Of a stretch of 64,000 nt of DNA, positions 44,560 through 54,208 are shown one piece after another. The position numbers were made by a program, and so were the translations under genes. The notes under the pieces are model-generated. The model was not told the origin of the DNA and made no database searches. It was given only the letters and a program-made list of their open reading frames with translations. This stretch comes from Candidatus Omnitrophota bacterium (GTDB lineage: Bacteria; Ratteibacteria; UBA8468; B48-G9; JAFGKM01): positions 283,901 through 347,900 of the forward strand of contig JAMWDI010000002.1 in NCBI GenBank assembly GCA_023819375.1, in the 5' to 3' direction. Every line of letters starts with the position of its first letter. Position 1 is the stretch's first letter.

Positions 44560-45312
44560 TTATTTTTCTTCCTGTTTTTTAACAAAAGAAGTAAATAACT
44601 CAATTGGAATAGGAAAAACAAGGGTTGAATTTTTTTCTGCTGCTATTTCTGTTGCGGTCTGAAGATATCTTAACTGAATAGCAAGAGGCACCTCTGATAA
44701 TATCTCTGCTGCTTCTCTCAATTTCTGCGCTGCCTGATATTCACCTTCTGCATTTATTATTTTTGCTCTTCTATCTCTTTCCACTTCTGCTTGTCTTGCC
44801 ATCGCTCTTTTCATAGTATCTGGTAATTCCACTTCTTTAATTTCAACTATACTTACTTTTATTCCCCAGGGATCTGTCTGTTCATCTATAATCTGTTGTA
44901 GTCTATGGTTAATTTTTTCTCTTTCAGCAAGTATTTCATCAAGTTCAAGTTGACCTGCAACTCCTCTTAAAGTTGTTTGAGCAATTTGCATTGTTGAAAG
45001 TTGATAATTTTCAACTTCTACAACTGCTTTCACTGGATCAAGAACTCTAAACCAGACAACAGCATTTATTTTTATAGGAACATTATCTTTTGTCATAACT
45101 TCCTGTGGAGTAACATCAAAAGTTACTGTTCTTAAACTAACCTTTACCATTTTTTCTATAAATGGAATTAAAAAAATTAATCCAGGTCCTCTTGCTCCAA
45201 CTAATCTTCCGAGACGAAAAACAACCCCTCTTTCATACTCATTTATAATTTTTATTGAATTTGCAAGAATAATAAAACCCAAAATAATCAATGTTATTAT
45301 TCCAAGTTCCAT
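44560..45312 (-). CDS. Slipin/stomatin-like SPFH membrane protein
   Basis: The 250-residue product has an N-terminal membrane hairpin ([17 protein letters not shown]). The SPFH/PHB domain follows ([73 protein letters not shown]), then a helical tail ([24 protein letters not shown]). This is the slipin branch, usually paired with an NfeD protease, but none is adjacent here. It probably organises membrane microdomains. AAAGGAGG precedes the ATG. Confidence 0.92.
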   Translation of the reverse strand: MELGIITLIILGFIILANSIKIINEYERGVVFRLGRLVGARGPGLIFLIPFIEKMVKVSLRTVTFDVTPQEVMTKDNVPIKINAVVWFRVLDPVKAVVEVENYQLSTMQIAQTTLRGVAGQLELDEILAEREKINHRLQQIIDEQTDPWGIKVSIVEIKEVELPDTMKRAMARQAEVERDRRAKIINAEGEYQAAQKLREAAEILSEVPLAIQLRYLQTATEIAAEKNSTLVFPIPIELFTSFVKKQEEK

Positions 45313-45336
45313 AATTTTTCCTCCTTTTTTTTGAAA

Positions 45337-45365
45337 ATTTTATCTTATATTTTTTCTGAAAGCAA
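45337..45365 (-). promoter_or_regulatory. Promoter of the slipin gene
   Basis: Minus strand TTGCTT (45365-45360), a 17-base spacer and TAAAAT (45342-45337), ~20 bases before the AAAGGAGG ribosome site. Confidence 0.6.
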
Positions 45366-45375
45366 ATATATTTGC
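45362..45375. promoter_or_regulatory. 14-bp perfect palindrome overlapping both divergent -35 boxes
   Basis: GCAAATATATTTGC reads the same on both strands. Its two ends form the TTGC of the slipin -35 and of the ABC exporter -35, so a dimeric regulator bound here would cover both promoters. Confidence 0.55.
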
Positions 45376-45400
45376 ACAATTTTGTATGAGAACATATAAT
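45372..45400 (+). promoter_or_regulatory. Promoter of the ABC exporter pair
   Basis: TTGCAC (45372-45377), a 17-base spacer and TATAAT (45395-45400). The start would be near 45407, only ~6 bases before ATG 45413, so the leader is almost absent. Confidence 0.7.
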
Positions 45401-45412
45401 AAATTCCTAAAA

Positions 45413-47173
45413 ATGGAAAAAAGAAACAGCAAAAAATCAAATTTAAAAATCTTTTTCGCTTATTTGAAGAATTATAAAAAAGCAGTTATTCTTGCGCCTT
45501 TATTTATGATTCTTGAAGTCATAATGGATCTTTTACAACCTAAACTTTTATCTAAAATTGTTGATGAAGGCATTATTAAAAGAAATTCACAAATAATATT
45601 AAATACAGGCTTAGTTATGCTTTTAGTCGCAATAATCGGACTTATAGGAGGAATTGGATGCACAATATTTTCAAGTTTGGCAAGTCAAAATTTAGGATAT
45701 GATTTGAGAAAAAAACTTTTCAGAAAAATTCTTATTTCTGAGTTTGAAAATATAAATAAATTTTCACCAGCATCACTTATAACAAGATTAACAAATGATA
45801 TATCTCAAGTTCAACAACTTGCTCTTATTTCATTAAGAATGTTTGTTAGGGCTCCCTTTTTATGTTTAGGTGGAATTATTATGGCATTTTCTATCAATTT
45901 GAAACTTTCTTTAATAATTTTTATAATAGTGCCTGCTTTAGTTTTTACTTTCTGGTATTTTTCTAAAAAAGGATTTAGTTTATTTTCAATTATGCAAAAA
46001 AAATTGGACAGACTAAATCTTTTAATAAGAGAAAATCTTGCTGGAATAAGGGTAATAAGAATTTTTAACAGAACATCTTATGAAAAAGAAAGATTTGAAA
46101 ATGCTAGCAATGAATTAATGTTTGCCTCCCTGAATGCTTTAAATTTTATAGTTAAAATGGGGCCGATTATTATGGCAATTATAAATTTAAGTTTAATAAC
46201 AGTTCTATGGTTTGGCGCTAAAATGTACATAAATAATCAAATTAAAATTGGAGAAGTTATTGCTTTTGTCAATTATCTTATGATTATTCTTATATCTTTA
46301 ACAATGATAAGTAATTTATTTATCTTTATTTCACGGGCAATTCCTTCAATTGAAAGAATAAATGAAATTTTTGGAATCCCTGAACAAAAAAAAGAAAAAA
46401 AAGAGAAATACTCATCTTTTTTATTTAAAGGGGAAATAGAATTTAAGAATGTTTTTTTTAGTTATGATGGCAAATTAGAAAATTCTCTTTTAAAGAATAT
46501 TTCATTTAAGATAGAAAAAGGAGAAACAGTAGGAATTATTGGGTCTACTGGATCTGGAAAAACAACCTTATTAAATCTCATTGTAGGACTTTATCAACCA
46601 ACTTTAGGAGAAATTTATATAAGTGGCAAAAATATAAAAGATGTTGACCCTGAAATAATCAAAAAAAATATAGGTTTTATTACACAAGAAAGTTTGATTT
46701 TTTCAGGGACAATAAGAGAAATTATGAAATGGGCAAATCAAGAGGCAACAGATGAGGAAATAATTTTTGCACTTAAAATTTCACAAATTTATGATTTTAT
46801 TAAAACCTTACCTGATGGTCTTGATACTTATATAGGGCAAAAAGGTATAAATCTTTCTGGTGGCCAAAAACAACGTCTAACAATAGCAAGAGCAATAGTT
46901 AAAAAACCTGAAATTCTCATTCTTGATGATTGCACAAGTTCTATTGATTTTATTACAGAAAAAAAGATATTTGAAGAATTACGGAAGAAATTGAAAGATA
47001 TAACAAAAGTAGTTGTAACTTCAAGAATATTCACAATTATAAACGCTGACAAAATTTTAGTCCTTGAAAATGGAGAAATTGCAGGTATTGGAACTCATTT
47101 TCAACTTTTAGAAAATTGTGAAGTTTATAGAGAAATATACGAAATACAAAAGGGAGAAAAAATAGATGTCTGA
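45413..47173 (+). CDS. Heterodimeric ABC exporter, subunit with degenerate ATP site
   Basis: A half-transporter with six transmembrane helices (about residues 25-310) and one nucleotide-binding domain. Walker A (STGSGKTTL) and the signature LSGGQKQR are intact. Walker B is ILILDD, with Asp instead of the catalytic Glu, and the switch histidine is replaced (VVTSRIF). This matches the non-catalytic subunit of LmrCD/TM287-288-type exporters. The start at 45413 is chosen because an ATG at 45386 would lie upstream of the -10 box. It overlaps the next gene by 8 bases. The substrate (drug or lipid) is unknown. Confidence 0.9.
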   Translation: MEKRNSKKSNLKIFFAYLKNYKKAVILAPLFMILEVIMDLLQPKLLSKIVDEGIIKRNSQIILNTGLVMLLVAIIGLIGGIGCTIFSSLASQNLGYDLRKKLFRKILISEFENINKFSPASLITRLTNDISQVQQLALISLRMFVRAPFLCLGGIIMAFSINLKLSLIIFIIVPALVFTFWYFSKKGFSLFSIMQKKLDRLNLLIRENLAGIRVIRIFNRTSYEKERFENASNELMFASLNALNFIVKMGPIIMAIINLSLITVLWFGAKMYINNQIKIGEVIAFVNYLMIILISLTMISNLFIFISRAIPSIERINEIFGIPEQKKEKKEKYSSFLFKGEIEFKNVFFSYDGKLENSLLKNISFKIEKGETVGIIGSTGSGKTTLLNLIVGLYQPTLGEIYISGKNIKDVDPEIIKKNIGFITQESLIFSGTIREIMKWANQEATDEEIIFALKISQIYDFIKTLPDGLDTYIGQKGINLSGGQKQRLTIARAIVKKPEILILDDCTSSIDFITEKKIFEELRKKLKDITKVVVTSRIFTIINADKILVLENGEIAGIGTHFQLLENCEVYREIYEIQKGEKIDV

Positions 47174-49022
47174 TAGAGAAAAATTTTGGGAACAACAAAA
47201 AATTAAATCAATAAAGGGGCCATTTTTCGGTCCAGTTCCTGGAAGTAGACATTTCCATTTACTTTCTGAAAGACCAAAAGAGACGATAAAAACCTTAAAA
47301 AAATTAACAAAATATCTTCTTAAATATAAATTGTTTTTTCTTTTGACATTTATCTGTGTAATTGGAAGTTCTATTTTATCTTTAATAAGTCCATACTTAA
47401 TAGGAAAAGTAATTGACGACTTTATAATATCAAAAAATTTAATCAATTTTAAACATTTTTTATTTTTCATGCTTATAATTTATCTTTTTAATTCTTTCCT
47501 TTTTTACATTCAGGGAATAACAGTAACAACTGTCTCGCAAAAAATTGGTTTTGACATTAGAAAAAATGCCTTTGAATGTATTCATAAACTTTCTTTAAGA
47601 GTAATTGATAGGAGACAAATCGGAGATATAATGAGTAGAATTACCAATGACATAGATATAATAAATACAACACTTGCAACAAGCACAATCCATTTTTTTT
47701 CAGGAATATTTATGCTTGTAGGGACTATAGTTATGATGATTTTATTGAGCCCTATTTTGACTTTTTATAGTATGGTACTAATCCCTCTTATGGCAATTAT
47801 AACTAAAATAATTTCTTCAAAAACAAGAAAGTATTTTTATCTACAACAGACAAAACTTGGAGAGATAAATGGCATTGCCGAGGAAGATATTACAAATTTG
47901 AAAATAATAAAATTATATGGAAAAGAAGAATTTGAGATGGAAAGATTTGAAAAAGAAAATTACGAACTTAAAGAATATGGTTTTATGGCTCAGAAATTTT
48001 CAGGGATAATGCCACCCTTAATGAATTTTTTAAACAATTTAAGTTTTGCAATAATTGGTGGGATAGGTGGAATATATGTAGCAAAAGAAGTAATTACAAT
48101 TGGAACAATAGTAAGTTTTATAAATTACGTAAAACAATTTACACGTCCATTAAATGAACTTGCTCATCAGTTCAATACAATTCAAGGGGCAATAAGTAGT
48201 GCAGAAAGAATATTTGAGATTATGGAAGAAGAGAAGGAAAAAGAAGACTCTGAAATGTCAAAAAATCTTGAGGATTTAAAAAAAGAAATTGAATTTAAAG
48301 ATGTATTTTTTGCTTACGAAAATGATAAGTATATTCTTAAAAATATAAATTTCAAAACACCCTTCGGGAAAATAATTGCAATTGTAGGACCAACAGGGGC
48401 TGGAAAAACAACTCTTATAAATTTACTTGCAAGATTATATGAAATAGAAAAAGGAGAAATTTTGATTGATGGAATTAACATAAAAGAAATAAAAAAGGAA
48501 AGTTTAAGAAGTAAAATTGGAATTGTTCTTCAAGATACATATCTTTTTACAGGAACAATTAAAGAAAATATAAAATATGGTAAACTTGAAGCAACCGATG
48601 AGGAAATTGAGATGATTTGTAAAAAAATAAATGCTGATAAATTTATTAAAAATCTTCCTCAGAAATATGATACATTTTTATCCGACGAAATGCAAAGTTT
48701 AAGTCAAGGGCAAAAACAACTTATAGCAATTGCGAGAGCAATACTTTCAAATCCTAAAATTTTAATACTTGATGAAGCAACAAGCAATATTGATACAAAG
48801 ACAGAAGTAGATGTTCAAAAGGGCTTACTTGAATTGATGAAAGGAAGGACTTGTTTTGTAATAGCACATCGTTTAAACACAATAAAAAATGCAGATTTGA
48901 TAATCGTTATAAATAATGGTGAAATAATTGAAATAGGGACTCATAAAGAACTTATGGAAAAGAAAGGTTTTTATTACCACCTATTTATAACTCAATTTGG
49001 GGAATTTAAACCTGATTTATAA
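47166..49022 (+). CDS. Heterodimeric ABC exporter, catalytic subunit
   Basis: The 618-residue half-transporter has six transmembrane helices, Walker A GPTGAGKTT, Walker B ILILDEATSNID with the catalytic Glu, and an intact switch histidine (VIAHRLNT). The signature is the unusual LSQGQKQL, as seen in catalytic subunits of TM287/288-type heterodimers. It would pair with the preceding gene so that one ATP site is consensus and the other degenerate. The gene ends 8 bases from the convergent permease gene. Confidence 0.92.
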   Translation: MSDREKFWEQQKIKSIKGPFFGPVPGSRHFHLLSERPKETIKTLKKLTKYLLKYKLFFLLTFICVIGSSILSLISPYLIGKVIDDFIISKNLINFKHFLFFMLIIYLFNSFLFYIQGITVTTVSQKIGFDIRKNAFECIHKLSLRVIDRRQIGDIMSRITNDIDIINTTLATSTIHFFSGIFMLVGTIVMMILLSPILTFYSMVLIPLMAIITKIISSKTRKYFYLQQTKLGEINGIAEEDITNLKIIKLYGKEEFEMERFEKENYELKEYGFMAQKFSGIMPPLMNFLNNLSFAIIGGIGGIYVAKEVITIGTIVSFINYVKQFTRPLNELAHQFNTIQGAISSAERIFEIMEEEKEKEDSEMSKNLEDLKKEIEFKDVFFAYENDKYILKNINFKTPFGKIIAIVGPTGAGKTTLINLLARLYEIEKGEILIDGINIKEIKKESLRSKIGIVLQDTYLFTGTIKENIKYGKLEATDEEIEMICKKINADKFIKNLPQKYDTFLSDEMQSLSQGQKQLIAIARAILSNPKILILDEATSNIDTKTEVDVQKGLLELMKGRTCFVIAHRLNTIKNADLIIVINNGEIIEIGTHKELMEKKGFYYHLFITQFGEFKPDL

Positions 49023-49030
49023 AGTACAAT

Positions 49031-50317
49031 TTATTCATATCGGAGTGCTTGAATTGGATCAAGATATGCTGCTTTTCTTGCTGGATAAATTCCAAAAGTT
49101 ATACCAACTCCAACAGAAATTGTAAAAGAAAGGGCAATTGACCACCAGGTAATAATTGTTGTCATTCCAGCAAATTTAGTTACAAGTTTAGGAATTAAAA
49201 CTCCAAGAAATATGCCAATTAAACCACCGGTTGAAGAAAGAATCACTGTTTCAATTAAAAACTGATTTATTATATCTTTTCTCTTGGCCCCTACTGCTCT
49301 TCTTATTCCTATTTCTCTTGTTCTTTCTGTAACAGTTGCAAGCATAATATTCATAATTCCAATTCCTCCGACAATCAATGAAATGGCTGCTATTGAACCT
49401 AAAACAATATTAAAAATTTTTTTTGTATGTTCTGCTTGCATTAATAATTGTAATGGAACAAGAATTTCATAATCATCTTTCTTATGATTTGTTTTGAGAA
49501 TATCTTCTATTATTGCAGAGGTTGTCAGAATTTTATCCATATCTTTGACTCTAACTATAAATCTATGATATTTAACCCAGTTTCTTTCCCATCTTATAAT
49601 TGGACCTTGCTTTGAAGTTATTTCAAATTCTCCAAAATATGATCTTCCTGTTGTAAAAGGAATATAAATGTCAAAATTTACGTCTTCTGCAGTAAATCCT
49701 GTCGTTTCTGTCATCAATCCTTTTTCTTTTGTTACTCCAATCACTTTAAAATTATAACTTCTTACAGTAATTGTTTTCCCAATAGGATCTTCTACTGGGA
49801 ATAAACTTTTCTTTATAGAATATCCAATCACTGCAAATGGTTTAAACAATTCCATATCAATTTTTGTAAAAAATCTACCTGTTTCAATTCCTAAATTCAT
49901 AACATCCTTATATTCTGGATATGTACAAACAATTCTTCCCTGAACAATTTTATCTCCATATCTTATTTCTTCTTTCATTTCCCAAGTTGGAACTATAAAT
50001 TCAACAGTTGGAATTGTTCTTATCATTTCATAATCTTTTTCTACAAGGCCATAAACACCAACAAATGCCCGTGTTTCCTGAGTTATTCTTGCCTCTTGTA
50101 ATTTTACACTTCTTATTATAATGTTTTGACTACCAAGTTCTTTAATCTTCTCTCTTGCTTCATAACTAGCACCTTCACCAATGGCAAGCATGGAAATAAC
50201 AGAAGCAACCCCAAAAACGATACCAAGAATTGTTAAAAATGACCTTAATTTATGAAGAAAGATGTTTTTTATGCCAATTTTAATAATTCTCAAAAAATAA
50301 TAAATTTTACTTTTCAT
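49031..50317 (-). CDS. MacB-type ABC permease
   Basis: The 428-residue product has one N-terminal transmembrane helix (LRSFLTILGIVFGVASVISMLAIG), a large MacB-PCD periplasmic domain and three C-terminal helices of the FtsX fold (IAAISLIVGGIGIMNIMLATVTERTREIGIRRAVGA is characteristic). In MacAB-TolC systems it is a mechanotransmitter driving export of peptides or toxins from the periplasm. It overlaps its ATPase gene by 11 bases; the ATPase is separate here, unlike E. coli MacB. Confidence 0.92.
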   Translation of the reverse strand: MKSKIYYFLRIIKIGIKNIFLHKLRSFLTILGIVFGVASVISMLAIGEGASYEAREKIKELGSQNIIIRSVKLQEARITQETRAFVGVYGLVEKDYEMIRTIPTVEFIVPTWEMKEEIRYGDKIVQGRIVCTYPEYKDVMNLGIETGRFFTKIDMELFKPFAVIGYSIKKSLFPVEDPIGKTITVRSYNFKVIGVTKEKGLMTETTGFTAEDVNFDIYIPFTTGRSYFGEFEITSKQGPIIRWERNWVKYHRFIVRVKDMDKILTTSAIIEDILKTNHKKDDYEILVPLQLLMQAEHTKKIFNIVLGSIAAISLIVGGIGIMNIMLATVTERTREIGIRRAVGAKRKDIINQFLIETVILSSTGGLIGIFLGVLIPKLVTKFAGMTTIITWWSIALSFTISVGVGITFGIYPARKAAYLDPIQALRYE

Positions 50318-50996
50318 CTATTATTTCTCCATCAAGTATCTTTACAATTCTTTGCCCATATTCAGCAACTTTTGAATCATGAGTTATAATAATCACAGTT
50401 CTGCCCATTTCATTCAATTTTTTAAATATCTCCATTATTTCTTTTCCGGTTTTTGTATCAAGATTACCTGTTGGCTCATCTCCAAGTATTATTAGTGGTT
50501 CATTTACTAATGCTCTTGCTATTGCAACTCTTTGTTGTTGTCCACCAGAAAGTTCAGTAGGCCTATGATACATTCTATCTCCTAAACCAACAAGATTGGC
50601 ATAATATTTTGCTTTTTCTATTATTTCCTCTTCATCTAATCCTCTATAAATTAAAGGCAATGAAATATTTTCAATTACATTTAATTGTGGAATTAAATTA
50701 TAATTTTGAAAAACAAATCCAATTTTTTTATTTCTTATTTCTGAAAGTTCATCATCATTAAGATTTTTAACATCAATACCATCAAGATAGTATTCCCCTT
50801 CTGTTGGTTTATCAAGACATCCTATTATATTTAAAAGAGTTGTCTTCCCACTACCACTTGGACCCATAATTGAAATGTGTTCTCCTTTTTTTACTTTAAG
50901 ATTTACATTTTTTAAAGCAAAAACCTTAACGTTTCCAAGATCATAAATTTTCTTAACGCTTTTCATTTCTATTAAAATATCGTTTCCCATTTTCAT
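50307..50996 (-). CDS. MacB/LolD-type ABC ATPase
   Basis: The 229-residue ATPase shows Walker [16 protein letters not shown], a Q-loop in [11 protein letters not shown], signature [15 protein letters not shown], Walker [14 protein letters not shown] and switch His VIIITHD. It pairs with the permease downstream and the adaptor upstream, overlapping both. Context favours the MacB type over LolD. Confidence 0.95.
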   Translation of the reverse strand: MKMGNDILIEMKSVKKIYDLGNVKVFALKNVNLKVKKGEHISIMGPSGSGKTTLLNIIGCLDKPTEGEYYLDGIDVKNLNDDELSEIRNKKIGFVFQNYNLIPQLNVIENISLPLIYRGLDEEEIIEKAKYYANLVGLGDRMYHRPTELSGGQQQRVAIARALVNEPLIILGDEPTGNLDTKTGKEIMEIFKKLNEMGRTVIIITHDSKVAEYGQRIVKILDGEIIDEK

Positions 50997-52621
50997 TTTT
51001 CTTTAGCCTCTCTTCTTATTTTCCCTCTTTCTACCATCTCCTCCTTTCTAACAGTTCCTTTTGTAGGGCCCTTATAACTCAAAATTACAATATCTCCCTC
51101 TTTTAATCCTTCTTTTATTTCAATCATTGTTTCACTACTTTCACCAAGTTTTACTTTTTTCCTGACTATATTTCTCCCTTTAATAACTTCACAATATGGT
51201 TCTCCTTTTTCAAAATTAACTGCAACAACAGGAACTGCTACAACATCTTTTAATTCTTTTACTAAAATTTCAACATCTGCACTCATTCCAGGTTTCATTG
51301 CTTTATCTTTATCAATTAACTCTATTTTTACCAAATAAACATTAATATCTGGATTTAACATTTTCAATGATTGATCAGGCATATTTGAAATTTGAATAAC
51401 TTTACCCTTAAATACTTTTCCAGGTATTGAAGAAACTTTGACATTTGCAGTCTGTCCTATAGATAGTTTTTGAATACTTGCCTCATGAACTTTTACTTCT
51501 ACGCCCATTGAATTAAAATCTGGTAAATGCAATAATTCTTGAAATTGATAAACAGTTGCTCCTGGTTGAATTTGAGTTCCAGAAACTATCGCTCTAAAAC
51601 CACCTGTTGTAGTTGGATATGTAACAATGCCAGGAGCAGTTGCTACAATTTTGCAGTTTTCAATATTCTTTTCAAGTTCTTCAAGTTTTCTTTCATTCAA
51701 TTTATAAGTTGCTTTTTTACTTTTTAAATCTGATTCTGCTTGAATTAATCTTGATTTACATTTTGCTTTTGTTCTTTCAAGTTCAGCAATTGCTTCTATA
51801 TAATTTGACAGCAGTTGTTCTACATTTTTAGGAAATTCATAATTAACAAATAATTGAAAAGATAAATTTGCCTGCTCAAAATTTACTTCTTTTTGCTTCA
51901 AAGATAACTGATCTGCTTCAAGTTCGTTTTTGGTAATATAACCCTTTTCAGCAAGTTTCTTACTCCAATCAAGTTGATTTTGTGCTCTTATAACTTCTTC
52001 TTTAGCAATATCTATATTATTTTCAAGTTGTCTTTTTTTATTTAATGCCTCTCCTCCAAGTTTTTCACTATTTATAAGTTGTTTAAAATCTATATTTTCT
52101 CCTTTATTCCTTTTTTCTACTACTTCATCTGCAAGTTTAGCACCAAGATATTTTTCAAGATCCATTTTAGCAAATGTCACTTTAAGTTCTGCAGACTTTA
52201 TCTGACTGTCATTTTCTTTTTTAACAATTTCAAGATTTTCCTGGGCATTTAAATAACTTGCATAACTATTTTCAAGTGTAATTAACATTTGATCTCTTTG
52301 GGTCTCAAGATCTTCAGAATCAAGAACCATTAAAACTTTCCCTTTTTTAACGTCTTCTTCAGTTATTTCAATCCCTTCTTCTACAACTTCAAGAATTGAT
52401 CTTCTTCCTGGAACCTGATTTATTATTTTTGTGGTTTTCAATGCAACAAGATTTCCTGATTCGTGAACAGTTATCGGGAGGTTAATTTTTTTAACAGTAT
52501 AAGTTATTATATCCTTTATTTTTTTATTTTTTGAATTTATAAAAGAACCGGTAAGAATTAAAACTAAAATTAAAAAACCTACTCCAAAAATTTTATTTTT
52601 AAATATTTTCAAGTATCTCAT
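50993..52621 (-). CDS. HlyD/MacA-type periplasmic adaptor
   Basis: The 542-residue product has an N-terminal transmembrane anchor (GVGFLILVLILTGSF) and split lipoyl-like segments. A very long alpha-helical hairpin (about residues 110-330) follows, then beta-barrel and membrane-proximal domains (SIGQTANVKVSSIPGKVFKGKVIQIS; MKPGMSADVEILV; VVAVPVVAVNFEKGEPYCEV). The hairpin bridges the ABC transporter and the TolC-like protein. It overlaps the TolC-family gene by 23 bases. Confidence 0.92.
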   Translation of the reverse strand: MRYLKIFKNKIFGVGFLILVLILTGSFINSKNKKIKDIITYTVKKINLPITVHESGNLVALKTTKIINQVPGRRSILEVVEEGIEITEEDVKKGKVLMVLDSEDLETQRDQMLITLENSYASYLNAQENLEIVKKENDSQIKSAELKVTFAKMDLEKYLGAKLADEVVEKRNKGENIDFKQLINSEKLGGEALNKKRQLENNIDIAKEEVIRAQNQLDWSKKLAEKGYITKNELEADQLSLKQKEVNFEQANLSFQLFVNYEFPKNVEQLLSNYIEAIAELERTKAKCKSRLIQAESDLKSKKATYKLNERKLEELEKNIENCKIVATAPGIVTYPTTTGGFRAIVSGTQIQPGATVYQFQELLHLPDFNSMGVEVKVHEASIQKLSIGQTANVKVSSIPGKVFKGKVIQISNMPDQSLKMLNPDINVYLVKIELIDKDKAMKPGMSADVEILVKELKDVVAVPVVAVNFEKGEPYCEVIKGRNIVRKKVKLGESSETMIEIKEGLKEGDIVILSYKGPTKGTVRKEEMVERGKIRREAKEK

Positions 52622-54164
52622 TTATATCTCCTTTCCATACACCTTTCTCATCAAGTTCAAGTTTTTCGGTTAAATAAAGAAAATTTAAATATTCCAGAAT
52701 GAAATTTACTATTGAATTGGCTACATTATTTTTTGCAATTAAATATGCTTCTTCGGATTCCAAAAGATCTCTCATACTTGCTCTACCTGCTTGCAATAAT
52801 AAATCAGTACTTTCAACTCTTCTTTCTGCAAGTTTTAAACTAGTAAGTTGAATATTATAACTTTGATATGCAGATATCAAGTTTCTATAACTATCAATTA
52901 TTTCTTTTTTAACAGTATCAATCTTTCTCTCAAAATTTCTTTTTGCTCTTTCATAATTAATCAATGCCTTTTTATATTCATTCCTCTGTGGGATTTTACT
53001 TAAAGGAAATTTAAATTCAATACCTGCACTAACTTCAGGATTGCTAAAATCAAAAATTGGCTTTTCTTTCTCCTCACTTATTTTTTCTACTTGACCTATT
53101 AGATTAATTTCATTTTTTATATTATTTAAGGCAATTTCAACTTTTCTTTGGGCATCTTCTACTTTTTCATATTCAGTAATTAAATCAAGTCGATTTTCAA
53201 GTGCATAATTTAAATAATCAGAAATGTTAAATTTAACATCTGGAATTGGTTTTTCAAATAAAATTTCAATTTCTCTATCTTCAAGTAATAAATTAATTGA
53301 TGGGGAAAAACCAAGTTTAATTTTGAATGAATTAAGGGAAGTAAAATAAAGGTTTTGAGCATCAATCCATCTTTGATATGCTGAATATTCATTCTGTCTT
53401 GCTTGGTCAACTTGAAATGGTGCTATTCTTCCTGCTTCTGAAAGCATTTCAACTCTTTCTCTTGTAGTTTTTAAGTTGATGTAGTTTGTATAGTAATTTT
53501 CCATCCTTTTTTTATAAAGAATAAGATTTAAATAATCTCTTGTAATCTCTATAGAAAAATTTTTCTGATATCTTAAAAAATCTCTTATCTGATAAACAAC
53601 TTCCCTTTCACTTTGAATTAAATTTTCAATGGCAATTTTTTTCCCTGCGCCTCTAAAAAGGGGTTGAAATAAATTTAATGAAAAAATTGATTGAAATGCC
53701 TTCTTTTTATCTCCAGTTAAATATTTTAAAAGCATTTCTCCAATATCTATTGTTATTTGACCTGAAGTTGATAACGCTTGAATAAGATTTAAATTTAACT
53801 TAGATGTTATTTTTTCATCAACATCTTTGTTCCATTTTACGTCACCTATAATGGTAGTTCTTCCACTTAATAAATATCTTTGGTATATTAAATCCAAAAC
53901 TTTTAGATAAACATTTTCTTTTGCTGTCTGATAATCTTTGTTTTTATTTGAAGCAAATATTAAAGCATTTTTTAAATTTAAAATGACCGTTTCCGACTTT
54001 ACATCTTCATTTAATTTTATAGGCATTTTTTCTTTTTTCACTTTTTCCAATTTTTTATCAATAATTTCATAAACTTCCCTATCAACAGAACTTTCATAAA
54101 ACCTGGGAGAACAAGATGCAAAAATTATTAAAATAAGAAAAAAATAGTAAATTTTCATTCGCAT
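52599..54164 (-). CDS. TolC-family outer-membrane lipoprotein
   Basis: The 521-residue product starts with a lipoprotein signal (KIYYFFLILIIFASC). Two OEP repeats follow, rich in long coiled helices (YLNLILYKKRMENYYTNYINLK, DSYRNLISAYQSYNIQLTSLKLAERRVESTDLLLQAG) separated by beta strands typical of the trimeric TolC channel. It is first of a four-gene tripartite exporter series. ATG 54164 has no strong Shine-Dalgarno; a second ATG is at 54158. The 44-base gap upstream shows no convincing promoter. Confidence 0.9.
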   Translation of the reverse strand: MRMKIYYFFLILIIFASCSPRFYESSVDREVYEIIDKKLEKVKKEKMPIKLNEDVKSETVILNLKNALIFASNKNKDYQTAKENVYLKVLDLIYQRYLLSGRTTIIGDVKWNKDVDEKITSKLNLNLIQALSTSGQITIDIGEMLLKYLTGDKKKAFQSIFSLNLFQPLFRGAGKKIAIENLIQSEREVVYQIRDFLRYQKNFSIEITRDYLNLILYKKRMENYYTNYINLKTTRERVEMLSEAGRIAPFQVDQARQNEYSAYQRWIDAQNLYFTSLNSFKIKLGFSPSINLLLEDREIEILFEKPIPDVKFNISDYLNYALENRLDLITEYEKVEDAQRKVEIALNNIKNEINLIGQVEKISEEKEKPIFDFSNPEVSAGIEFKFPLSKIPQRNEYKKALINYERAKRNFERKIDTVKKEIIDSYRNLISAYQSYNIQLTSLKLAERRVESTDLLLQAGRASMRDLLESEEAYLIAKNNVANSIVNFILEYLNFLYLTEKLELDEKGVWKGDINEILENI

Positions 54165-54208
54165 AATTTGTAATTAGACGATAATTTTTAATTTTTGGTT
54201 TAGTTTTT

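Noticed and set aside
44036..44662. 208-residue plus-strand open frame over tyrA and the slipin end
   Set aside because: It is antisense to well-recognised genes, with low-complexity composition and no promoter or ribosome site.
45386..45412. Upstream ATG at 45386 as start of the first ABC subunit
   Set aside because: The TATAAT -10 box at 45395-45400 lies after this ATG, so a transcript from that promoter cannot contain it.
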